Part shown: positions 50,908 to 60,553 of the stretch, piece after piece
Layout of the letters: each line of letters opens with the position of its first letter
Numbering within the stretch: the stretch's first letter is position 1
Source: Methylophilaceae bacterium
GTDB lineage: Bacteria > Pseudomonadota > Gammaproteobacteria > Burkholderiales > Methylophilaceae
Direction of reading: 5' to 3'
Assembly (NCBI GenBank): GCA_018398995.1
Contig: CP073759.1
Span: forward strand, 1,054,001-1,118,000
Length of the DNA stretch: 64,000 nt
Program-made: the position numbers and the translations under genes
The notes under the pieces: model-generated
Told to the model about the DNA's origin: nothing
Seen by the model: the letters and a program-made list of their open reading frames with translations, nothing else
The model's database searches: none

Positions 50908-53004
50908 ATGCAGCTATATTTAGTTGTTTTATTTCTAAGCATCAGTTGTATGGTTACCCGCGCTGAAGAGACGATTGAATTGGAGGAAATTTCAATCACA
51001 GGCCAACGGGATGATCTAACAATTCGGCGAGATGCTGCAACGCAAAAGGTCATTGTTGAACGCGCTGAAATTGAAAGTTTAGGGGTATCAACTATTGGCG
51101 AAGTGCTTAGTAGGTTACCTGGTATTGAATTAAAGGGTGGGGTAAATCGTGCGCGCGGCATGTCGCGTGATTCAATACAAATTTTAATTGATGGTGAACG
51201 TCAAGTGGGTGGTGCCAGTGGCATGTTGCAACGTTTACCTGCAGAACAGTTAGACCGTGTAGAAATTTTACGTGGGTCATCGGCCGAATTTGGTGGTGCT
51301 TCTGCATTAACCGTCAATTTAATCAGCAAAAAGGCTCTACCTAAACGATCAACTGCCTTTAAGTTTGGCTTAGGTAAGCGAGGTGATGAGCCTAATTCAG
51401 AGTTTTCATGGACGGAAAATGGCGGCTCAGAAAACTTTGCATGGAGTCTGCCTTTTACTTCTAATTTGCGTCATTCACCAATTAACTCAAGCACAATTAG
51501 GCAGTTCAGCGCTGCTGGTGTAAATTCATTTTGGCAAGAAGAGCAGGCCCGTGGCGTATCAAAATTAGGCAAACACATGTTCTCACCTCGATTCACTTGG
51601 AAAGATGGACTTGATAATTTGACGGTTTCACCTATGTTGTTTTATGGACCAACTGACATCAGTAGTCAGACCAATGTTACACCAAATATTGATCCTGTCA
51701 GCGGAGGTGGTTTTGTCAATCTGGGCAATCGCAATTTACGCGAAACAGGTACGCAACGTCTATGGCGTTTGCGCGCAGAAGGGATGAAATTTACAAAACA
51801 TGGCAAGCTATCTGGGCACATGGCGTTCAATAAAGATAAAAATGATGTAGATACAAAACGTGATATACGCGGCCCTACTAATTTGCTAACCAGACTTGAA
51901 GAAAGGTCGCGTACGACTAATGATGAGTTCAACACCGCCTTACGCTGGGACCAATCAATTGTAGACACACATTTTCTTTCCTCAGGTATGGAGTTTGTTA
52001 AAGTTAGGCGTGAAGATGCACAATTATTTGTCGGTGGTTTAGCTTCTGCTGGTGATTTCCGTGCTGCTTCGAGAGATACTATTTTATGGCTACAAGATGA
52101 TTGGACGCCCGAAGACAGTTTTACACTCACCACAGGTTTGCGCTTAGAGAACATGTCTATAGCCTCGGATAATGTGTCACAAACGCTAACTGGTCTATTG
52201 CCATCTATTGCGATACGTTGGCAACCCAATGAACGATGGGTACTCCGTACATCGTTAGGTGCTGGTATGAAAATGCCAAAATTAGATGAAATTAGCAATG
52301 CCACGATTCGAAGCCTAGGACCTAATACGCCTGTAGAAGCAGATAGACGTGGCAATCCAAACTTGAGTCCTGAGCGTAATATCAATTTTGAAGCGGTGTT
52401 AGAGCATTATCTGCCAAAAAGTTTGGGTGTATTCGGCGCCAATATCTATCTGCGCGCTACCAACGATTTTATTGAGCGTCGTGTGCAGCAAGAAGGTGTT
52501 CGTTGGGTGGATAGACCTTTCAATGAAGGCGATGCAATACATTATGGTATTGAACTAGATGCTAAAGTAAAGATGGATAGTTTTGGCTGGACGGGGGCGA
52601 CGTTAAAATCACATCTTACATTGCCTTATGGCCGTGTGGACGATGAACGGTTGGGCACAACGCGGATGGCGCGTGACACGCCTCACTATATATTAAACAT
52701 GGGCTTAGAGCAGAGTTTGCCAAAGTTTAAAACCACCTATGGTATGACGGCCGTTATATCAGGGCGCAGCGAAACCAGTATTCCAAACGAGCAACGGGGT
52801 TTTACTGAATCAATCACCATGCTAGATGCCTATTTGCGATATAAACTATCCCCCACCTACAATATACGCTTTACAGCACGTAACTTATTGAAAGCAGATA
52901 CGCGCATGCAGAATAGGTTTATACAAGGCATTAGTGATTGGCAACTTGCCACTGATGAAAACGTCATGCGCAGATTCATGGTTTCGTTGGAAGGGAAGTG
53001 GTAA
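50908..53004 (+). CDS. TonB-dependent outer-membrane receptor
   Basis: A 698-aa receptor from ATG 50908 with a signal peptide (MQLYLVVLFLSISCMVTRA). The plug domain shows ELEEISITGQRD (TonB-box area), STIGEVLSRLPGIELKGG and SRDSIQILIDGERQVGG, with RVEILRGSSAEFGGASALTVNLIS. A long beta-barrel follows, ending in a terminal aromatic (Trp) of MVSLEGKW. It stands alone, without nearby iron or vitamin uptake genes, so the cargo is unknown; siderophore and cobalamin are both possible. The upstream frame to 50878 lacks a ribosome site. Confidence 0.93.
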   Translation: MQLYLVVLFLSISCMVTRAEETIELEEISITGQRDDLTIRRDAATQKVIVERAEIESLGVSTIGEVLSRLPGIELKGGVNRARGMSRDSIQILIDGERQVGGASGMLQRLPAEQLDRVEILRGSSAEFGGASALTVNLISKKALPKRSTAFKFGLGKRGDEPNSEFSWTENGGSENFAWSLPFTSNLRHSPINSSTIRQFSAAGVNSFWQEEQARGVSKLGKHMFSPRFTWKDGLDNLTVSPMLFYGPTDISSQTNVTPNIDPVSGGGFVNLGNRNLRETGTQRLWRLRAEGMKFTKHGKLSGHMAFNKDKNDVDTKRDIRGPTNLLTRLEERSRTTNDEFNTALRWDQSIVDTHFLSSGMEFVKVRREDAQLFVGGLASAGDFRAASRDTILWLQDDWTPEDSFTLTTGLRLENMSIASDNVSQTLTGLLPSIAIRWQPNERWVLRTSLGAGMKMPKLDEISNATIRSLGPNTPVEADRRGNPNLSPERNINFEAVLEHYLPKSLGVFGANIYLRATNDFIERRVQQEGVRWVDRPFNEGDAIHYGIELDAKVKMDSFGWTGATLKSHLTLPYGRVDDERLGTTRMARDTPHYILNMGLEQSLPKFKTTYGMTAVISGRSETSIPNEQRGFTESITMLDAYLRYKLSPTYNIRFTARNLLKADTRMQNRFIQGISDWQLATDENVMRRFMVSLEGKW

Positions 53005-53169
53005 CCAGATAGCCTTGTTGAGCAATCTTTGTGATAAGAGATAGGAAGGCATCCAGTGCAACCCGATCTTAGGCTGATTAATCGAGTAATAGCTAAGTAT
53101 TTCACTCACGGGGCGGCCATAATAGGTGCGACATCTGATAAACGTGGTGTTAATAGCGCTTTTAGCGAT

Positions 53170-54204
53170 TTATTGCATTAACTTGAGCAGTATATTTCTG
53201 ACAGGGGTGGGAATGGCCGCGCCAATGGCCTCTTCTATTGGCATCCAGATTGCATTGGGCGCTGTTTGTTTGTTTGTGCTGATTACGGTGAGTGGTTGTG
53301 GTGTAATAGCTAGTTTGTAATGGGTGAATGCATGATGCACTATTTGAAGCGTTTCTTCTGGTTCTGTTTCTAGGCCATATTGTTGTTTTGCTGCTTCAGT
53401 GGCAATCTCGCTATGACTGATTTCAGGCAAACTCCAAAGACCTGCCCAGATACCATTTTGCGGTCTTTTTTCTAATAAAACTTGTTTACCCATTTGCATA
53501 ATTAACATGGTGGTTTCTTTTTGCGGTAATGCTTTTTTAGGTTTGGGCGTCGGTAAACTGTTTATTTTGTTATGAGCAAGTGCCTGACAGCTTATCTGTA
53601 AAGGGCAAACATGACACTTTGGCTTGCTGCGCGTACAAATGGATGAACCTAAATCCATTAAGCCTTGGGTATAGGCAATTGCATTGTGTGTAGGATTTTC
53701 TTGCTCTGCAATGGACCATAGCTGCTGTTGAATAGCGGGTTTTCCTGTCCAACCTTCAATCAAAAAATGCCTTGCAAATACCCGTTTTACATTGCCATCT
53801 AATATGGGCTGTGGCAGGTCTAAAGCGAAGGTTGAAATAGCGGCGGCGGTTGAACGACCAATACCAGGTAAGCTGATAATATCGTCAAAATGGGTTGGGA
53901 AGCTGCCGTTAAACTCATCAACAATCATTTGTGCCGCGTTGTGCAAATTGCGCGCACGTGAGTAATAACCCAATCCGCTCCATGATTGCAACACTTGCTC
54001 TTGGGTGGCATTGGCCAGTGAGGCGATATCAGGAAAGCGTTGCATAAACGCGGCATAATAACCAATCACAGCCGTCACTTGCGTTTGTTGCAACATAATT
54101 TCAGATACCCAAATCGCATAAGCGTCCGTGGTGTTTTGCCATGGCAAATCATGTCTACCATGCTTTTTTTGCCAGTGGATAATGGCGTCTGCAATAGTGC
54201 CCAT
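53170..54204 (-). CDS. mutY: Adenine DNA glycosylase MutY
   Basis: Removes adenine misincorporated opposite 8-oxoguanine, 344 aa. It shows the catalytic Glu35 region (IWVSEIMLQQTQV), the HhH-GPD motif LPGIGRSTAAAISTFALDLPQPILDGNVKRVFAR and the 4Fe-4S Cys set CTRSKPKCHVCPLQISC (roughly residues 188-206). The C-terminal MutT-like oxoG-recognition domain follows (LEKRPQNGIWAGLWSLPE). It is followed on the same strand by nothing obvious; the AsmA gene sits 4 bases upstream, and the two are probably co-transcribed. Confidence 0.96.
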   Translation of the reverse strand: MGTIADAIIHWQKKHGRHDLPWQNTTDAYAIWVSEIMLQQTQVTAVIGYYAAFMQRFPDIASLANATQEQVLQSWSGLGYYSRARNLHNAAQMIVDEFNGSFPTHFDDIISLPGIGRSTAAAISTFALDLPQPILDGNVKRVFARHFLIEGWTGKPAIQQQLWSIAEQENPTHNAIAYTQGLMDLGSSICTRSKPKCHVCPLQISCQALAHNKINSLPTPKPKKALPQKETTMLIMQMGKQVLLEKRPQNGIWAGLWSLPEISHSEIATEAAKQQYGLETEPEETLQIVHHAFTHYKLAITPQPLTVISTNKQTAPNAIWMPIEEAIGAAIPTPVRNILLKLMQ

Positions 54205-54208
54205 TAAT

Positions 54209-56872
54209 TTAAAACTTTAGTAAACCTTTTAGTTTTTCTTTGGCTTTATCTTCAATTTTTTCAGATGGTGTACTGGGCGCTGTTTGTGTCGCATTATCAG
54301 CAGGCGCGGTTGAATCGGATGATTTTTTATTGTTTAACAATCCTTTAATAGCGTCTAATTTATTATCACCATCCATCAGCTCTTTTACAGCAGCACCTTT
54401 ATCGCCACCCACTTTTTCTAATAATTGCGATTTAGCCATACCAGTCATCATCGCCTGGGTATCTAAACTAAACTTAGGTGCCGCAAATGTTCCTGATATT
54501 TTGAGCGGGATACCAATACCAGCAAGCTCATCTAAATTTTTACCGCCTTGACCTTTAATCGATTTAACAATAGTAGGCTTAGCAGTGTAATGGATGGTTT
54601 CATCACCAATATTAATGTCGCCAAAGCTATCGCCTTTGGCCAGTCTTAGAATAGGCGCTTTCATACTTAAATCGTTATTGTGGGCAATACCATTGTTGAT
54701 GGTAAAACTGGCGGTCAGCTCACTAAAATCAGTTTTTTGTTTTTCATCAGATGCTGCTTCTACCGCTTTGCCTTTTAAGACATTCACTTTATTTTTAATG
54801 TCGCGTATTTTACCGGCAATATCAATCCCTTTTACGGCGCCATCTGCGAGTGCTAATGATGAAGTGCCTGCTAGATTTTTTTTGAATGTATTGACGGTAT
54901 TACCTTGCGTTGTAATATCAATATTCACGGCGCCTATACCAGATAGCATATCGTTATTAATCGTGTTTTCTAAAAGCGGACCAATGGCAATATTACGCAT
55001 GCTTTGCTTAAAAGCAATGCTTGGTGTTGTACGCGCGTCAACATTAAGTGAGCCTTGCATATTGCCGCCATATAAATTGGCAGAAAATGGCGCTAATGTG
55101 GCAACACCATCATCTGCCTTTAGATCAATACGCACATTTTCTAGCTTTGTGTCCCCATAGCTCAGTTTACCAATACGTAGCGAACCATTCGCATTTAAGG
55201 CTTTTAATGCACTTAAATCGAGTAATTCATTTCCTGTTGTTTTGGTTTGCTGCGCGGGTGTTTCGGTGAGGTAATCATTCAAATTAAGTTGGTTAATATC
55301 CAAATCAAAACTGTATAGCGGTTTAGCAAATTGACTCACACTCAATGCACCTTTAATTTGACTGCCATTCATGTCGACATTTAAGCCGTTAATCGCCACT
55401 TTTTTGCCATCAGCTTTAATGCCAAGATTCAAACCTGATAATTGGTACTTGTCATACAAAATAGTCTTGATATTGATTTTGCCATCAAGTAACAAGGTGT
55501 TGAGTGCGGTTAAATCAGCAGGTTGATTGGATGCTTTTTCGGTAGACGCTGTTGGCGTACCTAACAACTTATTTAAGTCTAGTTTATCTGCATTTAAGTT
55601 AAATTGAATATGTGGTTGTTTAAAACTGGCAACGGCAACATCACCATTCAGCTTTGTATCATCCAACACCATGCTAAAAGTACTCTTCGCCAGCTCTTTT
55701 TTAATATCCGTATATGCGCTTAGATTGAACGATCCATTTACTCCGCCATTTGGTAAACTAGGATCCTTAATATCTAGCTGGCCAACTAATTTGGGTATAT
55801 CAAAGATTAGCGCTTCAATATTGCCTGTAAATGGTGCAGAGAATGTGCCAGCCACCGTACGTTGGTCTTGCTTCATGGATAAATCACCAGTAATGCCACT
55901 ACTTTGAATCGCTTTGGGTGAGCCTTGCATATCAGCCAACACCATATTCAATTTTAAATCACCATTAGATTGTGTTTGCGCAACGCTGATGGTCACTTGT
56001 TTGCTGCTGACCTTGTCTTTTTTGATATTGATGGCAGGTGCGCTTACATTAACTTTCTGTTTTACACCTTGAAAATCACCAGAAGCCGACAACTTAAAAT
56101 CATCAATAATAAACGCCATACTTTCTGTTTGTGCATCAATGTCACCGCTAGCCGTGATATCAACATCTTTTCCATCTAACATAGCGCCTTGAATATTGCT
56201 GTTGAGTCGTTTAACAGTAAAGCGCTTATTCTCAGGATCGTATAAAAATTGACCTTTAACGGCTGTTTTAGCATCAATAATAGGTTGATTTGCTTTCATC
56301 ATGAAATGGGTATCGAGATCAATTGGCTTACCCAATGCTAGCTGACTTGAGGCCAGATTGAATTGACTAATTTGATAACTAGCCCCTTTGCCTTCATCTG
56401 TATAACTCACTTCAGAATTGGTAATATTAATGCCTTGCACATCAAATTGAATATCAGATGGTTCAGATTCATCCTCGCTTAAAAAATCATCATAATTCGT
56501 CGTGCCGTCTTTATATTTCACAATATTGGCTTTGGCGCCATCAACGTAAATCGTATCAACCACGAGTGAATTTTTGAGCAACGGCAACACAGCCAACGCC
56601 ACTTTTGCACTATTGATGGCAGCAAATGCATTGCTAGAATCCTGTTCAGAAATCGCCACTTTACCTAAATTAGCGCCCAATTTAGGCCAGAAAGATAGAC
56701 TGATATCACCTTCAATCGTCAAATTGCGATTATATTTTTGTTTAACAAGATTAATCACTTGTGGTTTATAGTCATTCGGATTAAAGGTGGCCGCCAAGTA
56801 AGCCATCACCAGTAAGACTAAAAGAATAATGCCAGCGATAACTAAAGCAGCTATTTTTAAATACTTTTTCAT
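54209..56872 (-). CDS. AsmA family outer-membrane-assembly protein
   Basis: An 887-aa inner-membrane-anchored periplasmic protein related to AsmA/TamB-type lipid-transport and assembly factors. It has an N-terminal anchor (KIAALVIAGIILLVLLVMAYLAATFNPNDYKPQV), a conserved NLTIEGDISLSFWPKLGANLGKVAISE block and many beta-rich repeats. The C-terminal AsmA domain shows LAGTSSLALADGAVKGIDIAGKIRDIKN. The start is ATG 56872, six bases after AAAGG; an ATG two codons before overlaps the ribosome site. The tail is Lys/Glu-rich. It is the intact paralogue of the broken AsmA-like gene at 5-7 kb. mutY follows by four bases. Confidence 0.92.
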   Translation of the reverse strand: MKKYLKIAALVIAGIILLVLLVMAYLAATFNPNDYKPQVINLVKQKYNRNLTIEGDISLSFWPKLGANLGKVAISEQDSSNAFAAINSAKVALAVLPLLKNSLVVDTIYVDGAKANIVKYKDGTTNYDDFLSEDESEPSDIQFDVQGINITNSEVSYTDEGKGASYQISQFNLASSQLALGKPIDLDTHFMMKANQPIIDAKTAVKGQFLYDPENKRFTVKRLNSNIQGAMLDGKDVDITASGDIDAQTESMAFIIDDFKLSASGDFQGVKQKVNVSAPAINIKKDKVSSKQVTISVAQTQSNGDLKLNMVLADMQGSPKAIQSSGITGDLSMKQDQRTVAGTFSAPFTGNIEALIFDIPKLVGQLDIKDPSLPNGGVNGSFNLSAYTDIKKELAKSTFSMVLDDTKLNGDVAVASFKQPHIQFNLNADKLDLNKLLGTPTASTEKASNQPADLTALNTLLLDGKINIKTILYDKYQLSGLNLGIKADGKKVAINGLNVDMNGSQIKGALSVSQFAKPLYSFDLDINQLNLNDYLTETPAQQTKTTGNELLDLSALKALNANGSLRIGKLSYGDTKLENVRIDLKADDGVATLAPFSANLYGGNMQGSLNVDARTTPSIAFKQSMRNIAIGPLLENTINNDMLSGIGAVNIDITTQGNTVNTFKKNLAGTSSLALADGAVKGIDIAGKIRDIKNKVNVLKGKAVEAASDEKQKTDFSELTASFTINNGIAHNNDLSMKAPILRLAKGDSFGDINIGDETIHYTAKPTIVKSIKGQGGKNLDELAGIGIPLKISGTFAAPKFSLDTQAMMTGMAKSQLLEKVGGDKGAAVKELMDGDNKLDAIKGLLNNKKSSDSTAPADNATQTAPSTPSEKIEDKAKEKLKGLLKF

Positions 56873-56938
56873 GATCATCCTTTATTTCTGAATTGAATAA
56901 CTATGGCTGATTGCTTGATGCACAACGCATTCTAGTGG

Positions 56939-57736
56939 CTACCAATAATAAAACAGCACCAACCCACCAAAGGCAATACGATACCATGCAAAAAGGGTGA
57001 AATCGTGATTGGCAATGTAGCGAATCAATACCTTAATAACAATTAAAGCTGCAATAAATGCGGTCACAAAACCAATAACAAAAATCAACACATCATCAGC
57101 TGCAAGCAAATCTTTGCTCTTATATAAATCGTATATGGTTGCGGCAAACATCACAGGAATAGCCAAAAAGAAGGAAAACTCGGTTGCTACCGTGCGAGAT
57201 AAGCCAAATACCATGCCGCCAATAATGGTGGAAGCTGCCCTAGATGCGCCCGGGATTAAGGCTATTGCTTGTGCAAAGCCTACTTTTAACGCTTGTTTCC
57301 AGTCCATGTCATCCACTGCATTCACTGTTACTTTAGGTAAATTTCGCTCTACCCATAAAATCACAAAACCCCCAATAACCAGCGTAATAGCAACCGATTT
57401 GGGATTAAATAATAGCGCTTTAATTTGGTGATGAAAAGCCAGGCCTATGATGGCCAATGGCAAAAAAGCAATAAAAAGATTAAGTACCAATTGTTGCGAT
57501 TTCGGTTCCTGTAAATGTGTAGCAACATGCAATACTCTGGTGCGATATTGCCAAACAACCGCCAAAATAGCGCCCAATTGAATCATGATTTCAAACACAT
57601 CGCGCTTTTCTTTGCTCAAAAAATTGAGCACATCGCCAGTGATAATCAGATGACCAGTGCTACTGACAGGCAAAAATTCAGTAACGCCTTCAACGATACC
57701 CATGATAATCGTGTTGATAATTAACAATAAATCCAT
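56939..57736 (-). CDS. uppP: Undecaprenyl-diphosphatase UppP (BacA)
   Basis: Recycles the lipid carrier undecaprenyl pyrophosphate for peptidoglycan synthesis. It has 265 aa and about eight membrane helices. Catalytic motifs are GVTEFLPVSSTGHLII and PGASRAASTIIGGMVFGLSR. The C-terminus is ALIVIKVLIRYIANHDFTLFAWYRIAFG. It lies just upstream (minus strand) of the AsmA gene. Bacitracin resistance is a known effect of overexpression. Confidence 0.96.
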   Translation of the reverse strand: MDLLLIINTIIMGIVEGVTEFLPVSSTGHLIITGDVLNFLSKEKRDVFEIMIQLGAILAVVWQYRTRVLHVATHLQEPKSQQLVLNLFIAFLPLAIIGLAFHHQIKALLFNPKSVAITLVIGGFVILWVERNLPKVTVNAVDDMDWKQALKVGFAQAIALIPGASRAASTIIGGMVFGLSRTVATEFSFFLAIPVMFAATIYDLYKSKDLLAADDVLIFVIGFVTAFIAALIVIKVLIRYIANHDFTLFAWYRIAFGGLVLFYYW

Positions 57737-57780
57737 AATGTGAACAGTAATCTCTTAATTAATGATAACAATTGATGCCA

Positions 57781-57815
57781 ACATTGAGGCGCTACATGCC
57801 ATAGCGTCTCAATGT
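57781..57815. other. 14-bp hairpin between uppP and the YidB-like gene
   Basis: ACATTGAGGCGCTA / TAGCGTCTCAATGT with a 7-base loop and one G-U pair. It lies about 14 bases past the YidB-like stop codon on the minus strand. There is no T-tract on either strand, so it could be a rho-dependent end, an mRNA stabiliser or a regulator site. Confidence 0.5.
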
Positions 57816-57828
57816 CTGCCGTGTGATT

Positions 57829-58218
57829 TTATTTAAACATGCCCAATACTGTGCCCAGTAAATCATTAGCATTATTATTCACCTTGCCGTCAGGTGTCAT
57901 TTTATCAATCACATTGGGTAAATGTTCAGCTAACTGACCACTTAATACACTGGGGCTAATACCAAACTTGCCTGCAATTTCCGCAATGGTTTCAGCGCCC
58001 AATGCATCGCTAATTTGACTAGAAGAAACGGGCGCATTTTCGCCCTTTCCAACCCAAGTTGCAGCAGCATCAGCCAACCCGCTGTCTTTGAATTTTGCCA
58101 AAATACCTTCAATACCACCATATTGATTGAGCATCTCCATAGCAACCCTCGCCATATCCGATTTTTCACCTAGCACTTTACCCAACACTGCGCCTGCTAC
58201 GCTATCAAACAAACCCAT
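57829..58218 (-). CDS. YidB/DUF937 family protein
   Basis: A 129-aa protein beginning MGLFDSVAGAVLGKV and matching the DUF937/YidB pattern: MEMLNQYGGIEGILAKFKDSGLADAAATWVGKGENAPVSSSQISDALG, then EIAGKFGISPSVLSGQLAEHLPNVIDKMTPDGKV and a C-terminal DLLGTVLGMFK. No function is firmly known for the family. It sits between uppP and the pseudouridine synthase on the same strand. Confidence 0.9.
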   Translation of the reverse strand: MGLFDSVAGAVLGKVLGEKSDMARVAMEMLNQYGGIEGILAKFKDSGLADAAATWVGKGENAPVSSSQISDALGAETIAEIAGKFGISPSVLSGQLAEHLPNVIDKMTPDGKVNNNANDLLGTVLGMFK

Positions 58219-58273
58219 TTTTTTTATCCTTTATTTATTATGATTGATGAAAGTTGCAATCGAGAAGCATACC

Positions 58274-59569
58274 TTAAAACTGTTCGTTCTCACGCAAATA
58301 ACGCCACATGCCCAGTGGTAATTTACCTAAATTGACACTGCCAATACGCACCCGCTTTAGCCCCACCACGTGCAAACCAACCAATTCGCACATCCGTCTA
58401 ATTTGGCGCTTTTTACCTTCACGTAGCACAAAGCGTAATTGGTCTTCATTTTGCCAACTCACCTTAGCTGGTTTTAGTTGCTCACCATCTAAACTCAAGC
58501 CATGATTCAGCAGTGCCAGCCCTTTTTCATCCAACTCGCCTTCAACCCGCACCAAATATTCTTTTTCAACGCTTGAATCTTGACCAATCAAATGGCGCGC
58601 AACACGCCCATCTTGAGTAAGCACTAGCAAACCTGTTGAATCAATATCCAAGCGCCCTGCTGGTGCAAGCCCTCTTAAAAATCCGCGTTGAAATTGCTTT
58701 GCGTTATGTGCATTCAAATCGGGGTCTTCTAGCCATTCATTATCAGGATGTACCAATACAATTGCCGGTTGATAACCATCTTCTGCTTGTCCGCTCACAT
58801 GCCCCACAGGCTTGTGCAGTAAAATAGTCACGTTTTCCGCTTGGTGTTCCATGGCATAGCCACTCACAACAATCTCAGCATTGGGGTTCACGCGCGTGCC
58901 CAAAGTGTCAATAATTTCACCATCCACTTTTACCCAGCCATTCACAATCCATTCATCAGCTTCGCGACGTGAGCAAAGCCCAAGCTCTGCCATCCGTTTT
59001 GATAATCTGGGTAACTTGTCATCTTGTTGGTTTGGCAATGTTGCTGCCGCTTGTTGATGTGCAGATTTTTTGGCCGCGCGTGTTTTGTCAAATTCACTGG
59101 CTACAAACCCATCACGCGCTTTGCCGCCACGTCTTGGCGGATTACGATAAGCGCCTTCACGGTCTGCATATTGACGGGTCGTATCTGCTTGTATTTTTCC
59201 GCCCTCTTCTTGCCGTCTAGTTGGCTTTCTATCATCATCACGTCGAGGTGTATGCTGCCCAGTTTCATTTTTGTTTGCTACAAAAGCACGCGCTTTAAAT
59301 TCGCTTCTTAAAATTGGACTGTTAGTAATTGAAGCATCAGCATTTGATGCATCAGCAGTGGCTGGCTTTGCCACGTTTTCATGTAAACGACCATCGTGCC
59401 TATGATTGCGTTGGCGCGCTGGTTTTTCTGCTACTTTTTCTTGATTAAAGCTTGGTTTAGCTGGCGGTGGTCTACTGCGATCGCGTTTAGCAGGGTCTGC
59501 ACGACGCACTGGCGATTTTTTCACAGCGGGTTGTTCAGATGGCGTTTTGTTCAGCTTAAGTGTCGTCAA
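58274..59569 (-). CDS. 23S rRNA pseudouridine synthase (RsuA family, RluB/RluF-like) with a long N-terminal tail
   Basis: Isomerises uridine in 23S rRNA. At 431 aa it is longer than usual because of a low-complexity, Arg/Lys/Pro-rich N-terminus of about 185 residues. The folded part has an S4 domain (LSKRMAELGLCSRREADEWI) and the catalytic Asp in LAPAGRLDIDSTGLLVLTQDG, followed by EGKKRQIRRMCELVGLHVVGLKRVRIG. The frame begins with TTG at 59569, and no ATG occurs before the tail. RluB versus RluF cannot be separated by eye. The basic tail may help rRNA binding. Confidence 0.9.
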   Translation of the reverse strand: MTTLKLNKTPSEQPAVKKSPVRRADPAKRDRSRPPPAKPSFNQEKVAEKPARQRNHRHDGRLHENVAKPATADASNADASITNSPILRSEFKARAFVANKNETGQHTPRRDDDRKPTRRQEEGGKIQADTTRQYADREGAYRNPPRRGGKARDGFVASEFDKTRAAKKSAHQQAAATLPNQQDDKLPRLSKRMAELGLCSRREADEWIVNGWVKVDGEIIDTLGTRVNPNAEIVVSGYAMEHQAENVTILLHKPVGHVSGQAEDGYQPAIVLVHPDNEWLEDPDLNAHNAKQFQRGFLRGLAPAGRLDIDSTGLLVLTQDGRVARHLIGQDSSVEKEYLVRVEGELDEKGLALLNHGLSLDGEQLKPAKVSWQNEDQLRFVLREGKKRQIRRMCELVGLHVVGLKRVRIGSVNLGKLPLGMWRYLRENEQF

Positions 59570-59693
59570 AATGGGTTTCCTAATGTAATCAGCATTTTAA
59601 CAGACTAATCTGCGCTAATCTTAAGTTAACATTTGAAATACACTGTTTTGAATTAAACTACTTTCAATGAAGCTATTTTCAATAAAGCAATGC

Positions 59694-60548
59694 TCAGGTT
59701 AATAAACTGACTTTTACATCAACATGCATCGTTGGTTTATTTGATCCTAACCCAATAAAGCTACCAGCCACTGGCGGCACAGCCTCCGGGTTGCGCGCCA
59801 CGGCAGTGGCAATGTGCTTGCTACTGGTCACTTCTCCTGATGTGGGGTCAAAGCCTTTCCAACCCGTGCCCGGCAAATAAACCTCAACCCAAGCATGCGT
59901 GCTGGCATGGCCTTCTTCAGTAGCAGGCGCATGTAAGTAACCACTAACAAAACGGCTAGCCATGCCTAAGCAACGGCAAGCCTCAATCAATAATGTAGCG
60001 TAATCACGACAAGAACCGCTACGATGCGCTAAGGTATAAGCGGGTGATTGCACACCGGGTTCTTCTCGCATTTGATAGGTAAACTGATTGCTAATCGTTT
60101 GGTTAATCAGCATCAGCATGCTAAACGTATTCATGCCAAGATAATTAAATTGGTGTAGCCAATCATTAATTGCCTGTTGATCATTTAAAAACACAAGCTG
60201 TTGATAAGCCAGCAAATCGGTCCGCTCTGCATCGGCATAATTAAAAGGATAATAAACAGCATAATCTTCAACCATAAAGTCGAAAGGCGCCTGTTCAAAA
60301 TGCTGAATCACCACCTCGCTGGCAATAGAAAGCGTATGGCTGGGTGCTTTAAAATTAACAATCGCCAACGAATTATCAAACACATCCCGTTGCCATTTAA
60401 TGTCATAAGCGGGAGAAATAGCCAGTTTTGACGTCTCAATTCGCACATCATGCCCCTCGCGTGGACGAATCAACAATCGGTGTGTGTTAAACGTAACAGG
60501 CGCCGCAAACCTATATTCGGTTAGATGTTGGATACGAATTCTATGCAT
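59694..60548 (-). CDS. Transglutaminase-like protein (second of a tandem pair)
   Basis: A 284-aa protein with an N-terminal beta domain (LTEYRFAAPVTFNTHRLLIRPREGHDV) and a papain-like catalytic core: Cys in RSGSCRDYATLLIEACRCLG, His in STHAWVEVYLPG and Asp in WKGFDPTSGEVT. Bacterial members are cysteine proteases or peptide-modifying enzymes rather than true transglutaminases. It follows the first family member by 5 bases on the same strand, so the two form one operon. They are similar in design but not near-identical, indicating an old duplication. Confidence 0.9.
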   Translation of the reverse strand: MHRIRIQHLTEYRFAAPVTFNTHRLLIRPREGHDVRIETSKLAISPAYDIKWQRDVFDNSLAIVNFKAPSHTLSIASEVVIQHFEQAPFDFMVEDYAVYYPFNYADAERTDLLAYQQLVFLNDQQAINDWLHQFNYLGMNTFSMLMLINQTISNQFTYQMREEPGVQSPAYTLAHRSGSCRDYATLLIEACRCLGMASRFVSGYLHAPATEEGHASTHAWVEVYLPGTGWKGFDPTSGEVTSSKHIATAVARNPEAVPPVAGSFIGLGSNKPTMHVDVKVSLLT

Positions 60549-60553
60549 CTTAT

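Noticed and set aside
53126-53320. Hydrophobic 64-aa frame on the plus strand
   Set aside because: It lies almost entirely antisense to the mutY C-terminus; no ribosome site and no family pattern.
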